NCBI GenBank assembly: GCA_902826215.1
Contig: CADEDY010000003.1
Location: 87,289-151,288, forward strand
DNA length: 64,000 nt
Direction of reading: 5' to 3'
DNA from: an uncultured Bacteroidota bacterium
GTDB lineage: Bacteria; Bacteroidota; Bacteroidia; Flavobacteriales_F; PHOS-HE28
The notes below the pieces were generated by a model. That model was not told where the DNA came from and searched no databases. It was given only the letters and a program-made list of their open reading frames with translations. Of this stretch, positions 1-8,080 are shown piece after piece (the first letter of the stretch is position 1; each line of letters starts with the position of its first letter). Both the position numbers and the translations under genes were made by a program.

Positions 1-515
1 CTCTGGACACGGCGTACTTGGCCGTTGCCGCCGCAGGTGGAGCACTTGCCATACTCGCTGCCCTTGCCACGGACCAACTTGGTCACCTTGATCTTCTTTT
101 CGGCACCGTGGGCGACCTCTTCGAGGGTCATCTTCAACCGAACACGCAGGTTGCTGCCTTTCACGGTTCGGCCGCCACGCTGTTGGCCGAAACCACCGCT
201 GAATCCACCTCCGAAGATGTCGCCGAACTGGGAGAAGATGTCCTCCATGTTCATGCCTCCACCATGGAATCCACCTCCGCCTCCGAATCCTCCCGGCGCG
301 TTGTGGCCGAAGCGATCGTATTTCGCCTTCTTGTCGGTGTCGCTGAGGATCTCGTAGGCGCTCGCCGCCTCCTTGAACTTCTCCTCGGCGGCATGGTCAC
401 CGGGATTCTTGTCCGGGTGGAACTTGATCGCCAGTTTGCGATAAGCCTTCTTGATGTCCTCTGCGCTGGAATTGCGCGACACACCGAGGACTTCGTATGG
501 GTCTCGTTTGCTCAT
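1..515 (-). CDS. dnaJ: Chaperone DnaJ (Hsp40), 3' part beyond left edge
   Basis: Co-chaperone that delivers unfolded substrates to DnaK and stimulates its ATPase in the cytoplasm. About 171 N-terminal residues are visible. The J domain carries the HPD motif at residues 33-35, followed by a Gly/Phe-rich linker (about 70-110) and the start of the substrate-binding and zinc region. Between KVTKLV and the first visible CSTCGGNG motif there is only a short RGKGSEYGK stretch, so the usual first CxxCxGxG zinc motif is absent. From memory, flavobacterial DnaJ proteins share this loss. The ATG at 515 is 11 bases downstream of the grpE stop, so the two are very likely co-transcribed. The gene continues past base 1. 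Confidence 0.95.
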   Translation of the reverse strand, partial: MSKRDPYEVLGVSRNSSAEDIKKAYRKLAIKFHPDKNPGDHAAEEKFKEAASAYEILSDTDKKAKYDRFGHNAPGGFGGGGGFHGGGMNMEDIFSQFGDIFGGGFSGGFGQQRGGRTVKGSNLRVRLKMTLEEVAHGAEKKIKVTKLVRGKGSEYGKCSTCGGNGQVRRVQ

Positions 516-526
516 TCGCTGGGGCC

Positions 527-1111
527 TTACTCACCGACCACCACTTTGGCGTAACGGATCACCTTGTCGTGCAGGGTGTACCCGTTCTCCACCACATCCA
601 ACACCTTGCCCTTCAGGTCGTTCGAAGGAGCTGGCGCTTTGGTGATGGCTTCGTGCCGGTCCGTGTCGAACGGCTCGCCCTTGGAGTCCGGCATCATTTT
701 CAGGCCTTGGGAGGCGAGCACATGTTGCATTTTCTGGTGGATCAATCGCATCCCTTCGCGAACGGCCTCCACGTCTTCCACTTGGTCGTTGTTGGCCACG
801 GCGCGGTCCATATCGTCGAGAGCGGGCAGCACAGCTTTCAACGTATTCTCACCTGCGAATTGAAGCAGGTCCAAACGCTCTTTCGTGGTCCGTTTCCGGA
901 AATTGTCGAATTCGGCAAAGAGGCGGATGTGCTTGTCGTGGATCGCTGCATGCTCAGCCCGCAACAGGTCCAATTCAGCGCGCAACGTCTCAAGTTCGGA
1001 CTGTTCACCTGCTGACGGGGTGTCAGCGTTGTCAGTGCTCGTCGCGTGCGGTGTAGGCCGTTCAGGCTGCTCAGTGGTAGCTCCTTCGTTCTTCACGGTT
1101 TCATTCTCCAT
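527..1111 (-). CDS. grpE: Nucleotide exchange factor GrpE
   Basis: Releases ADP from DnaK, completing the DnaK-DnaJ-GrpE cycle in the cytoplasm. The protein (194 aa from this start) has a low-complexity acidic N-terminus, a long helix/coiled coil (about 37-75, with EFDNFRKRT) and the C-terminal beta domain ending in [20 protein letters not shown] chose the ATG at 1111 because AAAAGGAAAA lies about 10 bases upstream. In-frame ATGs at 1159 and 1180 would add 16 or 23 residues unlike the family. It lies directly upstream of dnaJ, the usual grpE-dnaJ pair. Confidence 0.93.
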   Translation of the reverse strand: MENETVKNEGATTEQPERPTPHATSTDNADTPSAGEQSELETLRAELDLLRAEHAAIHDKHIRLFAEFDNFRKRTTKERLDLLQFAGENTLKAVLPALDDMDRAVANNDQVEDVEAVREGMRLIHQKMQHVLASQGLKMMPDSKGEPFDTDRHEAITKAPAPSNDLKGKVLDVVENGYTLHDKVIRYAKVVVGE

Positions 1112-1257
1112 GGTCGACTTTTCCTTTTCGGTTCGGCGGAACGGGTTCTTCAGGGCCATTGGTGTGGTCCGGCAGCTCATTCCGGCGCAGCCCCTTGGTC
1201 AATTTCGGTGCCATGACGCAAAGGGCGGACACCTTGGCAGTTGACCACCGGAAAACG

Positions 1258-1282
1258 AAAAGCCCCTCCAAGGAAGGGGCCT
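1258..1282 (-). terminator. Rho-independent terminator of the TlpA-like gene
   Basis: The minus strand reads a 6-bp perfect GC-rich stem (GCCCCT/AGGGGC, 1262-1267 with 1275-1280) and a 7-base loop, followed by TTTTCGTTTTC. It lies 25 bases downstream of the thioredoxin-like stop codon and separates that gene from grpE. Confidence 0.7.
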
Positions 1283-1306
1283 TTCGAAAAGGTGCTTTTC
1301 GTTCTC

Positions 1307-1870
1307 CTACAAGCTCTTCACGTGCTTGTCCAATTCTTGATGAAGGGCCATGCCACGGAGGTTCTTGGCGATGATGACGCCGTTGGGGTCCACCAAGAAG
1401 CTCATGGGGATCGAGTTGACACCGTACAATTGGGCTCCTTTGGATTGCCAGAACTGAAGATCGCTCACGTGGTATTTCCACAACAGACCGTCCTGCGCGA
1501 TGGCCGCTTTCCATGCGTCACGGCTGCGATCCAAGCTCACACTGTACACTTCGAATCCTTTGGCATCGTTGAATTTCGCCGTTGTATACTTCTTGTAGGC
1601 GGCAACCACGTTCGGGTTCTCGGCGCGGCAAGGGCGGCACCAACTGGCCCAGAAATCAATGAGCACGTACTTGCCCTTCAATTCGGAGAGCTTCAGCACC
1701 TTGGTGCTATCGGCGTTCATGAAAGCCAACTCGGGAGCCTTGTTGCCGATGTTCGTGCCGACCTGCAACTCGCCGGTAGGTGTGGCTGGGGAGCGGTCAG
1801 AGCGGCTGCTGAAGCCGTAAACCGCTAGCAAGGCGACGGCGGCAATGGTGGCGATGCGTGTCTTGGACAT
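1307..1870 (-). CDS. TlpA/ResA-like thiol-disulfide oxidoreductase
   Basis: Thioredoxin-fold protein of the AhpC/TSA-TlpA group, probably reducing periplasmic disulfides, for example in cytochrome maturation or envelope repair. From the ATG at 1870 it has 187 aa: an N-terminal hydrophobic signal or anchor (residues 5-20), the active site WCRPC at 77-81, and the cis-Pro loop SIPMSFLVD near 145. An in-frame ATG at 1888 exists, but the TACTTTTA -7 box at 1893-1900 would leave almost no leader, so 1870 is preferred. It is monocistronic, with its own promoter and terminator. The natural partner is not evident from the neighbours. Confidence 0.88.
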   Translation of the reverse strand: MSKTRIATIAAVALLAVYGFSSRSDRSPATPTGELQVGTNIGNKAPELAFMNADSTKVLKLSELKGKYVLIDFWASWCRPCRAENPNVVAAYKKYTTAKFNDAKGFEVYSVSLDRSRDAWKAAIAQDGLLWKYHVSDLQFWQSKGAQLYGVNSIPMSFLVDPNGVIIAKNLRGMALHQELDKHVKSL

Positions 1871-1892
1871 GATGGTGCTGTATTCCATGGCG

Positions 1893-1925
1893 TAAAAGTA
1901 GGACGTTCGGTGAGCCTGCCACAAA
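1893..1925 (-). promoter_or_regulatory. Bacteroidota-type promoter of the TlpA-like gene
   Basis: On the minus strand, TTTG (1922-1925), a 21-base spacer and TACTTTTA (1893-1900) match the Bacteroidota sigma-A pattern TTTG-N19~21-TAnnTTTG with one mismatch at the last base. The expected transcript start falls about 20 bases before the ATG at 1870. Confidence 0.55.
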
Positions 1926-2024
1926 GCGAATAACGTGCCGCGATCGGGAGGCTACTGGATCACGTTGTTCTGGTTCCACTTGGATGGGAGGTCGAGAACG
2001 CTGATCGACCCTGACGCATTGCGC

Positions 2025-3332
2025 TCAACCAACGCGCTCGATCTGTGCGCCCAATGCCCGAAGACGGGTATCGATGTTCTGATAGCCGCGGTCGATCTGC
2101 TCGATGTTGTCGATGGTGCTGGTACCTTCGGCGCTCAGGGCAGCGATCAGCAAGGAAACCCCGGCACGGATATCCGGGCTCGTCATGCGTATGGCGCGCA
2201 ATGGACTTTGGAAATCGTTGCCGATGACGAGGGCGCGGTGCGGGTCGCACAAGGTGATCTGCGCACCCATTTCAATGAGCTTATCCACGAAGAACAAACG
2301 GCTTTCGAACATCTTCTGGTGCACCAGAACACTTCCCTTGGCTTGGATGGCCGTCACCAGCACGATACTGAGCAGGTCGGGCGTGAAGCCCGGCCAAGGG
2401 GCATCGCTCACGGTCATGTTGCTACCATCGATGAACTTGGTGATCGTATAATGCTCCTGGGCTGGCACGTGGAGGTCGTCGCCTTGTTGGACGACCGCGA
2501 TACCCAGCTTGCGGAACACATCGGGGATCACGCCGAGGTGTTGGATCCCGACGTTCTTGATCGTGATCGCGCTGCGGGTCATGGCGGCCATGCCGATGAA
2601 CGAACCGATCTCGATCATATCCGGCAGCATGGTGTGCTCTGTGCCACCCAGTTCCGTGACGCCGTCGATGTGGAGCAGGTTACTGCCGATCCCGGAGATC
2701 CGAGCGCCCATGCGCACGAGCATCTCACAAAGCTGTTGCAAATAGGGTTCGCATGCGGCGTTGAAGATCGTGGTGCGGCCTTCGGCGAGAACGGCGGCCA
2801 TCACGATGTTGGCGGTTCCTGTCACGCTGGCTTCATCGAGCAGCATGTAAGCACCCTTCAGCCGTTTCGCTTCCGCTTTGAAGAATCCCTCCTTACTGTC
2901 GTATTTGATCTCCGCGCCCAGCTGCTCGAAGCCGATGAAGTGGGTGTCCAAACGTCGACGTCCGATCTTGTCGCCGCCTGGTGTGGGTATGTAGCCGCGT
3001 CCGAAGCGGGCCAGCGAGGGGCCGACGACCATCACGCTTCCACGCAGGCCACCGCCCAGCGTCTTGAATTCCGGTTTCAGGAAGAACTCGATGTCCACGT
3101 TCTTGGCCGTAAACCGGTAACTGCCTGTCGCGAGATCCTCGACTTCCACGCCCATCTGGCGCAGTAGGTCGATCAGTTTGTTGACGTCAACGATGTCCGG
3201 CACATTGTGGATCGTGACCGGCTCCGAAGTGAGCAGTACCGCACAGAGGATCTGCAATGCTTCGTTCTTGGCGCCCTGCGGCACCACTTCCCCCTTCAGT
3301 CGGCGGCCACCGATGATCTTGAAACTTCCCAT
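2025..3332 (-). CDS. murA: UDP-N-acetylglucosamine 1-carboxyvinyltransferase MurA
   Basis: First committed step of peptidoglycan synthesis: transfers enolpyruvate from PEP to UDP-GlcNAc. The 435-aa inside-out alpha/beta barrel is full length. GAKNEAL gives the conserved Lys (K22), and the WPGFTPD region carries the catalytic Asp of the E. coli D305 type. In the active-site loop the sequence is PGGDKIGRR, so residue 121 is Asp where most bacteria have the fosfomycin-reactive Cys115 (codon GAC, checked on the DNA). This predicts natural fosfomycin insensitivity. The ATG at 3332 starts MGSFKIIGG, the usual family beginning; upstream in-frame sequence is unrelated. Confidence 0.97.
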   Translation of the reverse strand: MGSFKIIGGRRLKGEVVPQGAKNEALQILCAVLLTSEPVTIHNVPDIVDVNKLIDLLRQMGVEVEDLATGSYRFTAKNVDIEFFLKPEFKTLGGGLRGSVMVVGPSLARFGRGYIPTPGGDKIGRRRLDTHFIGFEQLGAEIKYDSKEGFFKAEAKRLKGAYMLLDEASVTGTANIVMAAVLAEGRTTIFNAACEPYLQQLCEMLVRMGARISGIGSNLLHIDGVTELGGTEHTMLPDMIEIGSFIGMAAMTRSAITIKNVGIQHLGVIPDVFRKLGIAVVQQGDDLHVPAQEHYTITKFIDGSNMTVSDAPWPGFTPDLLSIVLVTAIQAKGSVLVHQKMFESRLFFVDKLIEMGAQITLCDPHRALVIGNDFQSPLRAIRMTSPDIRAGVSLLIAALSAEGTSTIDNIEQIDRGYQNIDTRLRALGAQIERVG

Positions 3333-3515
3333 GCTGCGAAGCAAATGTCCACAGCGCAGCAAATGCGGTTCGTATCTGCTACTGTTTCAACAGTTGGGTG
3401 TCACCTATTGCGAACAGTAGGCTGATCCAGGGGCAAGTGGTCGCTGTACAGAACAATGAAGAGGAAACGCCCAACGGCCAATTGGCCACTCTCGACACAC
3501 AACTTGGAACCAGGC

Positions 3516-4196
3516 TCAGTATCGCTTCTTCCGGTTGCGGTTCCGCTTCTTTCCACCGCCGCTGCCGCTACCATTGTTATTGTAACGTTTACGGGTATCG
3601 ATCTCGTTTCGCGGGCCGATCTGTTGGGTGCGGAGCAGGTCTGCCGTATGTGCGAGCTGCACATCTTCCTTCACCTTCAACTTGCCCTTGCTCATCTCGC
3701 CGAGGTCCTTCAGGATCACTGGGTCAGGAACGGTGTCGCGGTTCCAAACGAGGAATTGCTTCTTCATCTGGTTGGCGATGACCATGGTATAGGCCTCGCG
3801 GGTCTCACTGGCTTCCATTTCCGCACACTGCGTGATCATTCGCTGTACGAGTTTACCGTAGTGACCATAGCGGATCTTGTCCTGCGGGTATGGCACACGT
3901 TGCGGCTTGCTCTCCAATTCTTCTGGTGTGGGTTTCGGGAAGGGGCCGTCCACATCCAGCTTGAATTCGCTCATGATGTAGAGGTGGTCCCAAAGCGTGC
4001 GCTCGAAATTGTCGCTGTTGCGCAACTGCGGATTCAACCTGCCGATCACTTGGATGATGGCCTTGGCAGTCCGGGTACGTTGATCGCGGTCCTCTACTTC
4101 CAAGCAATGTTCGACCATGCGTTGCACATGGCGGCCATATTCGGGAATGATCAAGTGTGGACGGCTGGTATTGTAGTCGAATGCGGCGGTGCTCAT
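3516..4196 (-). CDS. DUF4290 domain-containing protein
   Basis: 226-aa cytoplasmic protein of a Bacteroidota-restricted family (DUF4290) with no established function. The conserved core begins DYNTSRPHLIIPEYGRHVQ and runs to about residue 180. The tail is highly basic with Gly/Ser and Lys/Arg runs (GSGSGGGKKRNRNRKKRY), suggesting nucleic-acid or ribosome contact; that is inference only. The start ATG at 4196 precedes MSTAAFDYN; upstream in-frame residues are not family-like. It is followed by murA, and in Bacteroidota these two genes are often neighbours (from memory). Confidence 0.85.
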   Translation of the reverse strand: MSTAAFDYNTSRPHLIIPEYGRHVQRMVEHCLEVEDRDQRTRTAKAIIQVIGRLNPQLRNSDNFERTLWDHLYIMSEFKLDVDGPFPKPTPEELESKPQRVPYPQDKIRYGHYGKLVQRMITQCAEMEASETREAYTMVIANQMKKQFLVWNRDTVPDPVILKDLGEMSKGKLKVKEDVQLAHTADLLRTQQIGPRNEIDTRKRYNNNGSGSGGGKKRNRNRKKRY

Positions 4197-4268
4197 GGGA
4201 GCTGGGATAAGGAATGCGCGGGGTGAGCTTGAAGGCCATCCAATTGCTACTGGCCGCTCAGGAATGCT

Positions 4269-4276
4269 CAAATGTA
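4269..4276 (-). promoter_or_regulatory. -7 promoter box upstream of DUF4290 gene
   Basis: TACATTTG on the minus strand matches TAnnTTTG exactly and lies about 72 bases before the DUF4290 ATG. No clear -33 TTTG at the expected distance, so this is a half-supported promoter. Confidence 0.4.
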
Positions 4277-4304
4277 GGGGATGCTCCGTAACCAGCACCT
4301 CTGG

Positions 4305-4859
4305 TCAACCTCCGTTCTGGTAGGTCTCCACCCAATTCGGGTCCTGCATGTCGCGCAGCAGGCGGAAGGCATCTTTTCCGAAGTACGGGCCACGCCAGTC
4401 CTCGTATTCCGGCGGTCTATAGAATTGAAGGATGACCTGTTGGCGCTCGCTCGGTCGGAATTCTTCGGCGGCCCATCCGATCCCGGGCTGTGCCCCCATG
4501 CCGGTCTTGTAGCGCAGTTTCCAGATGTCCAATAGCGGAGAACACTCCAAGTTCGCTTCAATGGCACCGTTCGAAGCCCAGACCCCGCAATCCCGGATCC
4601 CATATTCATCGAAAAGGTCGATGCTCTCCAAATTGGCCTTGCTCTCCATCAGCCCACTGGCCTGTAGCACGAAGAAGTTGGTCCGCATCGGAATGCTTCC
4701 GAGCACGACGCCATCCTTCACGTGGTAGATGAACAGAGCATGCAGTTCACCTTGTGCGGTGGGGTTCAGGCTGAAGCCGAATTCGTATCGGGCCTGACCA
4801 TTCGAATTCGAGCCGACGGAAAGTGCGGTACAGAAAAGCCAGAACGCAGGAGAGCGCAT
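4305..4859 (-). CDS. Secreted protein of unknown family, paralog B of a tandem pair
   Basis: I do not recognise this family. The 184-aa product starts with a signal peptide (MRSPAFWLFCTALSVGSNSNGQA), so it is probably periplasmic or outer-membrane associated. It aligns over its whole mature length with the next upstream gene (4910-5479), sharing YEFGFSL, FIY-V-DG-VL, two Cys (RDCGV, LECSPL), WKLRY and GPYFGK-AF-LLRD-QDP-WV-TY. By eye that is about 45% identity, so the pair arose by tandem duplication. The two conserved Cys suggest a disulfide. The ATG at 4859 was chosen for the signal peptide; in-frame sequence continues upstream to 4940. Confidence 0.75.
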   Translation of the reverse strand: MRSPAFWLFCTALSVGSNSNGQARYEFGFSLNPTAQGELHALFIYHVKDGVVLGSIPMRTNFFVLQASGLMESKANLESIDLFDEYGIRDCGVWASNGAIEANLECSPLLDIWKLRYKTGMGAQPGIGWAAEEFRPSERQQVILQFYRPPEYEDWRGPYFGKDAFRLLRDMQDPNWVETYQNGG

Positions 4860-4909
4860 GACGTGCTTGAACGCGGATCCACCGGAGATGGTTCCTTGCA
4901 CAGCGATCC

Positions 4910-5479
4910 TCACCTGCCGTCGCGATAGGTGCTTACCCAAGCCGGGTCCTGGATGTCACGCAAGAGCAGGAAGGCTTGCTTTCCGAAGTAGGGCCCGAGC
5001 CAATGGTCGTTCTGTGGAGAGCGGTAGGCTTGCAGAATGATCTGTTGGCGTACCCCCGGTTCGTTCATGTGCTGTGCCCAGCCGGATGTGCCGGTCCCAC
5101 TGGTCGCACCTCCGTAGCGAAGTTTCCATACATCGGCCAACGGGTCGCACTCATAGTGGATGGATCGGTCGATCGTGTCTCGTTGAGCCTCGCAATTCGG
5201 CACGAGGTAGTGTTCAAAAAGATCAACTCCTTCGGGGTTGGCTCTGCTCGTTTCCAGGCCAGCCGCTTGCATCACGAATGATCTCTCGGAGATCGCAGTG
5301 CTTTCCAAGACCTGACCATCAAGCACTTTGTAGATGAACAGGGTATACAATTGGCCCTCGGTGCTCGTTTGGCTCAGGCTGAATCCGAATTCGTAGGTGG
5401 CCAGCGCTGGAGGTGGTTCGTTGGCCCGTGCAGCGGTGGAGCAGAATAACGAATGGAACAGGACCGGAAGCAACAGCAT
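4910..5479 (-). CDS. Secreted protein of unknown family, paralog A of a tandem pair
   Basis: 189 aa with an N-terminal signal peptide (MLLLPVLFHSLFCSTAARA) and a mature domain homologous to the neighbouring gene 50 bases downstream. Two Cys are conserved between the copies (PNCEA and YECDPL). No known catalytic motif, lipobox or membrane segment is visible. The gene lies 45 bases after the pcrA stop on the same strand and may be read from the pcrA transcript. No function can be assigned; periplasmic or surface location is inferred from the signal peptide. Confidence 0.78.
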   Translation of the reverse strand: MLLLPVLFHSLFCSTAARANEPPPALATYEFGFSLSQTSTEGQLYTLFIYKVLDGQVLESTAISERSFVMQAAGLETSRANPEGVDLFEHYLVPNCEAQRDTIDRSIHYECDPLADVWKLRYGGATSGTGTSGWAQHMNEPGVRQQIILQAYRSPQNDHWLGPYFGKQAFLLLRDIQDPAWVSTYRDGR

Positions 5480-5524
5480 CGCACGCCTCGGACCAAGAAC
5501 TGTACCGCAGCACTTCAGCGTATC

Positions 5525-7951
5525 TCACCCCTCGACCACCGTCAACTTCGCGAAGCGCAACAGCAATTGTTTCTGTCCGACAGCAGGGAAGAACACCGTT
5601 GCCTTCAGGTCCGGCGCGTTGCCCTCCATTTTCAGCACTTTGCCTTTGCCGAAGCGCTCGTGCTCCACGGTCATGCCTTCTTGCAGGTCCGGGGTAACGC
5701 CACCCAAGGTGTGCGTGGCTTCCAAGGGCTTGCCTGCTGTGGAAATGCGTTTGAGGTTGCCCGGCTTGGCGGTCGGCTTGGGGGCAGCATCGCTCCGCTT
5801 TTGTAATGGTGCGGCGCTCTTGCCGATGCTGGGTGCACTACGTTCGCGACCGTAAACAGGTTTTGAAGACGTGCGCTCATCCGCCGGACGATCGGCCGTG
5901 CGCGGCTGGCGGGCCCATGCAGGTGTTCCGGGCCGTTCGTAGTGGCCACTACTGAACGCACCGCGTTCGTTCTGGGCGGGGAGTTCCAAGTATTTCGCAT
6001 CGATCTCCTCGATGAAACGGCTGGGCTCGCTGGCCGTGAGGTTTCCCCATTTGTACCGGCTAACCGCGTAGCTCAGCGTAGCGCGTATCTCCGCCCTGGT
6101 GATCGCCACGTAGAACAGGCGTCGTTCTTCTTCCAGATCGGCGCGACTTTGCACGCTCATCAGGTTCGGGAAGAGGTCCTCCTCCAAACCCACCACGTGC
6201 ACGTACGGGAATTCCAGACCCTTGGAACTGTGGATCGTCATCAGGCTCACCCGGTCCTGATCGTTGGGGTCATCGGTCTTGTCGGCATCGGTGAGCAAGG
6301 CGACATCAATGAGGAAATCGCTCAAGGTTCGCGGCAGGTCGGTCCCTTCCGTATCGCGGTCACTGAACTCCTTCATCCCGGCCAGCAGTTCCTGGATGTT
6401 CTCGTATCGGCTCACCCCTTCCGGTGTCTTGTCCACGAAGAGTTCTTTCAGGAGTCCGCTCTTCTGTGCAATGTGTTCGCCCAATGCATGCGCGGTATGC
6501 GCGGAAAGCATCGTGCGGAAGCTCTCGATCATGGTCACGAAATCGCCCAAGGCTCTTCGCGTACCGCCATGCACCTCGATCTGGTCCGGGTGCTTCTGGA
6601 TCACATCCCAAATGCTCATTTCCAGTCGCGCTGCGGTCACCAACAGCTTCTCGATCGTCGTTTGCCCGATCCCGCGCACCGGGAAGTTGATGACCCGTTT
6701 CAGAGCTTCTTCATCGTTGGGATTGCATACCAAGCGGAAGTAACTGATCAGGTCCTTGATCTCCTTGCGTTGGTAGAAACTGAGGCCGCCATAGATGCGG
6801 TAGGGGATGTTCATCTTCCGCAGGGCTTCCTCCATGCTGCGGCTCTGGGCATTGGTGCGGTACAAAATGGCGAATCCCTTGTTCGGCACCTGGTTCTGCA
6901 TCTTGGTCTCGAAGATGCTGTAGGCTACGAAGTGTCCTTCCTCATTGTCCGTTAGGGAGCGGTGCACACGGATCTTCTCGCCCTCGATGTTCTCCGTCCA
7001 AATGGTCTTCTTGATCTGGTCCTTGTTCTTCTCGATCAAGGAATTCGCCGCACCAACAATGGTCTTGGTGCTGCGGTAGTTCTGCTCCAGTTTGAAGATC
7101 TTGTGGTCCGGATAGTCGTTCCGGAAATTGAGGATGTTCTGGATGTTCGCACCGCGGAAGGAATAGATGCTCTGGCTATCATCGCCCACCACCGTAACGT
7201 TCTCGTGGCGCGCGGCCAAGGTCTTGACGATGTTGTACTGGGCCATGTTGGTGTCCTGGTACTCGTCCACCAACAAGTATTGGAACCGGTTCTGGTACTT
7301 CAGCATCACCTCCGGATGGTCGCGGAAAAGGATGTTCGTGTTGAAGAGCAGGTCGTCGAAATCCATGGCCCCAGCGCGGAAGCACTTTTCCGCGTAGGCT
7401 TTATAGATCATGCCCATGTGCTCGCGCCCTACGGCCGCGTCACCAGCCATCAGTTCGGTGTTCGCTAGGTATTCTATCGGCCCGATGAGGTTGTTCTTGG
7501 CGATGCTGATCCGGCCGTGAACTTGGTTCGGCTTGTACAGCTTGTCGTCGAGCTTCCATTCCTTCACGATCCCTTTGATCACGCTTCGGCTGTCATCGGT
7601 GTCGTAGATCGTGAAATCCTTCGGGTAGCCGATCTTGTCCGCTTCTGCGCGTAGGATGCGCGCGAACACACTGTGGAAGGTACCCATCCAGAGGTTGCGC
7701 GCTTCGGTGCTCAAGCCGGGTATCTCCCCGAGCAGCTTGGCGATCCGCTCCTTCATCTCCTTCGCCGCCTTGTTGGTGAAGGTGAGCGCGAGGATGCGGA
7801 AAGGGTCAACGCCCTTGGTCATCAAGTGCGCGATCCGCACCGTGAGCACTTTGGTCTTGCCACTGCCCGCCCCGGCGATCACCATGGTGGGGCCATCGGT
7901 GGCTTCCACGGCGGAGAGTTGGGCTGGGTTGAGGCCGTTGAGGTGGTCCAT
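5525..7951 (-). CDS. pcrA: UvrD/PcrA-type ATP-dependent DNA helicase
   Basis: Superfamily 1A 3'-5' helicase used in nucleotide excision and replication repair. 808 aa, full length. The Q motif region is LNGLNPAQ, Walker A is GAGSGKT (residues 27-33), the Walker B/DEYQDTN motif is near residue 230, and the later motifs include GDDSQSIYSFRGA, QNYRS and VSLMTIHSSKGLEF. The last 50 residues (GMTVEHERFGKGKVL onward) form the Tudor-like domain that in PcrA/UvrD contacts RNA polymerase. A basic, Pro/Ser-rich linker (about 660-740) precedes it. A TACCTTTA box ends 8 bases before the ATG, so the leader is predicted to be very short. Confidence 0.95.
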   Translation of the reverse strand: MDHLNGLNPAQLSAVEATDGPTMVIAGAGSGKTKVLTVRIAHLMTKGVDPFRILALTFTNKAAKEMKERIAKLLGEIPGLSTEARNLWMGTFHSVFARILRAEADKIGYPKDFTIYDTDDSRSVIKGIVKEWKLDDKLYKPNQVHGRISIAKNNLIGPIEYLANTELMAGDAAVGREHMGMIYKAYAEKCFRAGAMDFDDLLFNTNILFRDHPEVMLKYQNRFQYLLVDEYQDTNMAQYNIVKTLAARHENVTVVGDDSQSIYSFRGANIQNILNFRNDYPDHKIFKLEQNYRSTKTIVGAANSLIEKNKDQIKKTIWTENIEGEKIRVHRSLTDNEEGHFVAYSIFETKMQNQVPNKGFAILYRTNAQSRSMEEALRKMNIPYRIYGGLSFYQRKEIKDLISYFRLVCNPNDEEALKRVINFPVRGIGQTTIEKLLVTAARLEMSIWDVIQKHPDQIEVHGGTRRALGDFVTMIESFRTMLSAHTAHALGEHIAQKSGLLKELFVDKTPEGVSRYENIQELLAGMKEFSDRDTEGTDLPRTLSDFLIDVALLTDADKTDDPNDQDRVSLMTIHSSKGLEFPYVHVVGLEEDLFPNLMSVQSRADLEEERRLFYVAITRAEIRATLSYAVSRYKWGNLTASEPSRFIEEIDAKYLELPAQNERGAFSSGHYERPGTPAWARQPRTADRPADERTSSKPVYGRERSAPSIGKSAAPLQKRSDAAPKPTAKPGNLKRISTAGKPLEATHTLGGVTPDLQEGMTVEHERFGKGKVLKMEGNAPDLKATVFFPAVGQKQLLLRFAKLTVVEG

Positions 7952-7959
7952 ACGGTGGC

Positions 7960-7967
7960 TAAAGGTA
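7960..7967 (-). promoter_or_regulatory. -7 promoter box of pcrA
   Basis: TACCTTTA on the minus strand (7 of 8 to TAnnTTTG) ends 8 bases before the pcrA ATG, implying a nearly leaderless mRNA. No good -33 element is seen. Confidence 0.4.
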
Positions 7968-8080
7968 GGCTTGCAGTGTAGCGCAGATGTCGCCGAAGTT
8001 TTCGACGATCCGCAGAACGCGCTCCGAAGGATCCTTCATCCAAGGCTAGCCGGGGATCGGCTCTGCTCCTATGGAAAAGA

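Noticed and set aside
1935..3167. 410-codon open frame on the plus strand opposite murA
   Set aside because: It is antisense to a full-length murA; the translation is rich in His/Asp/Val with no domain, an artefact of GC-rich codon use.
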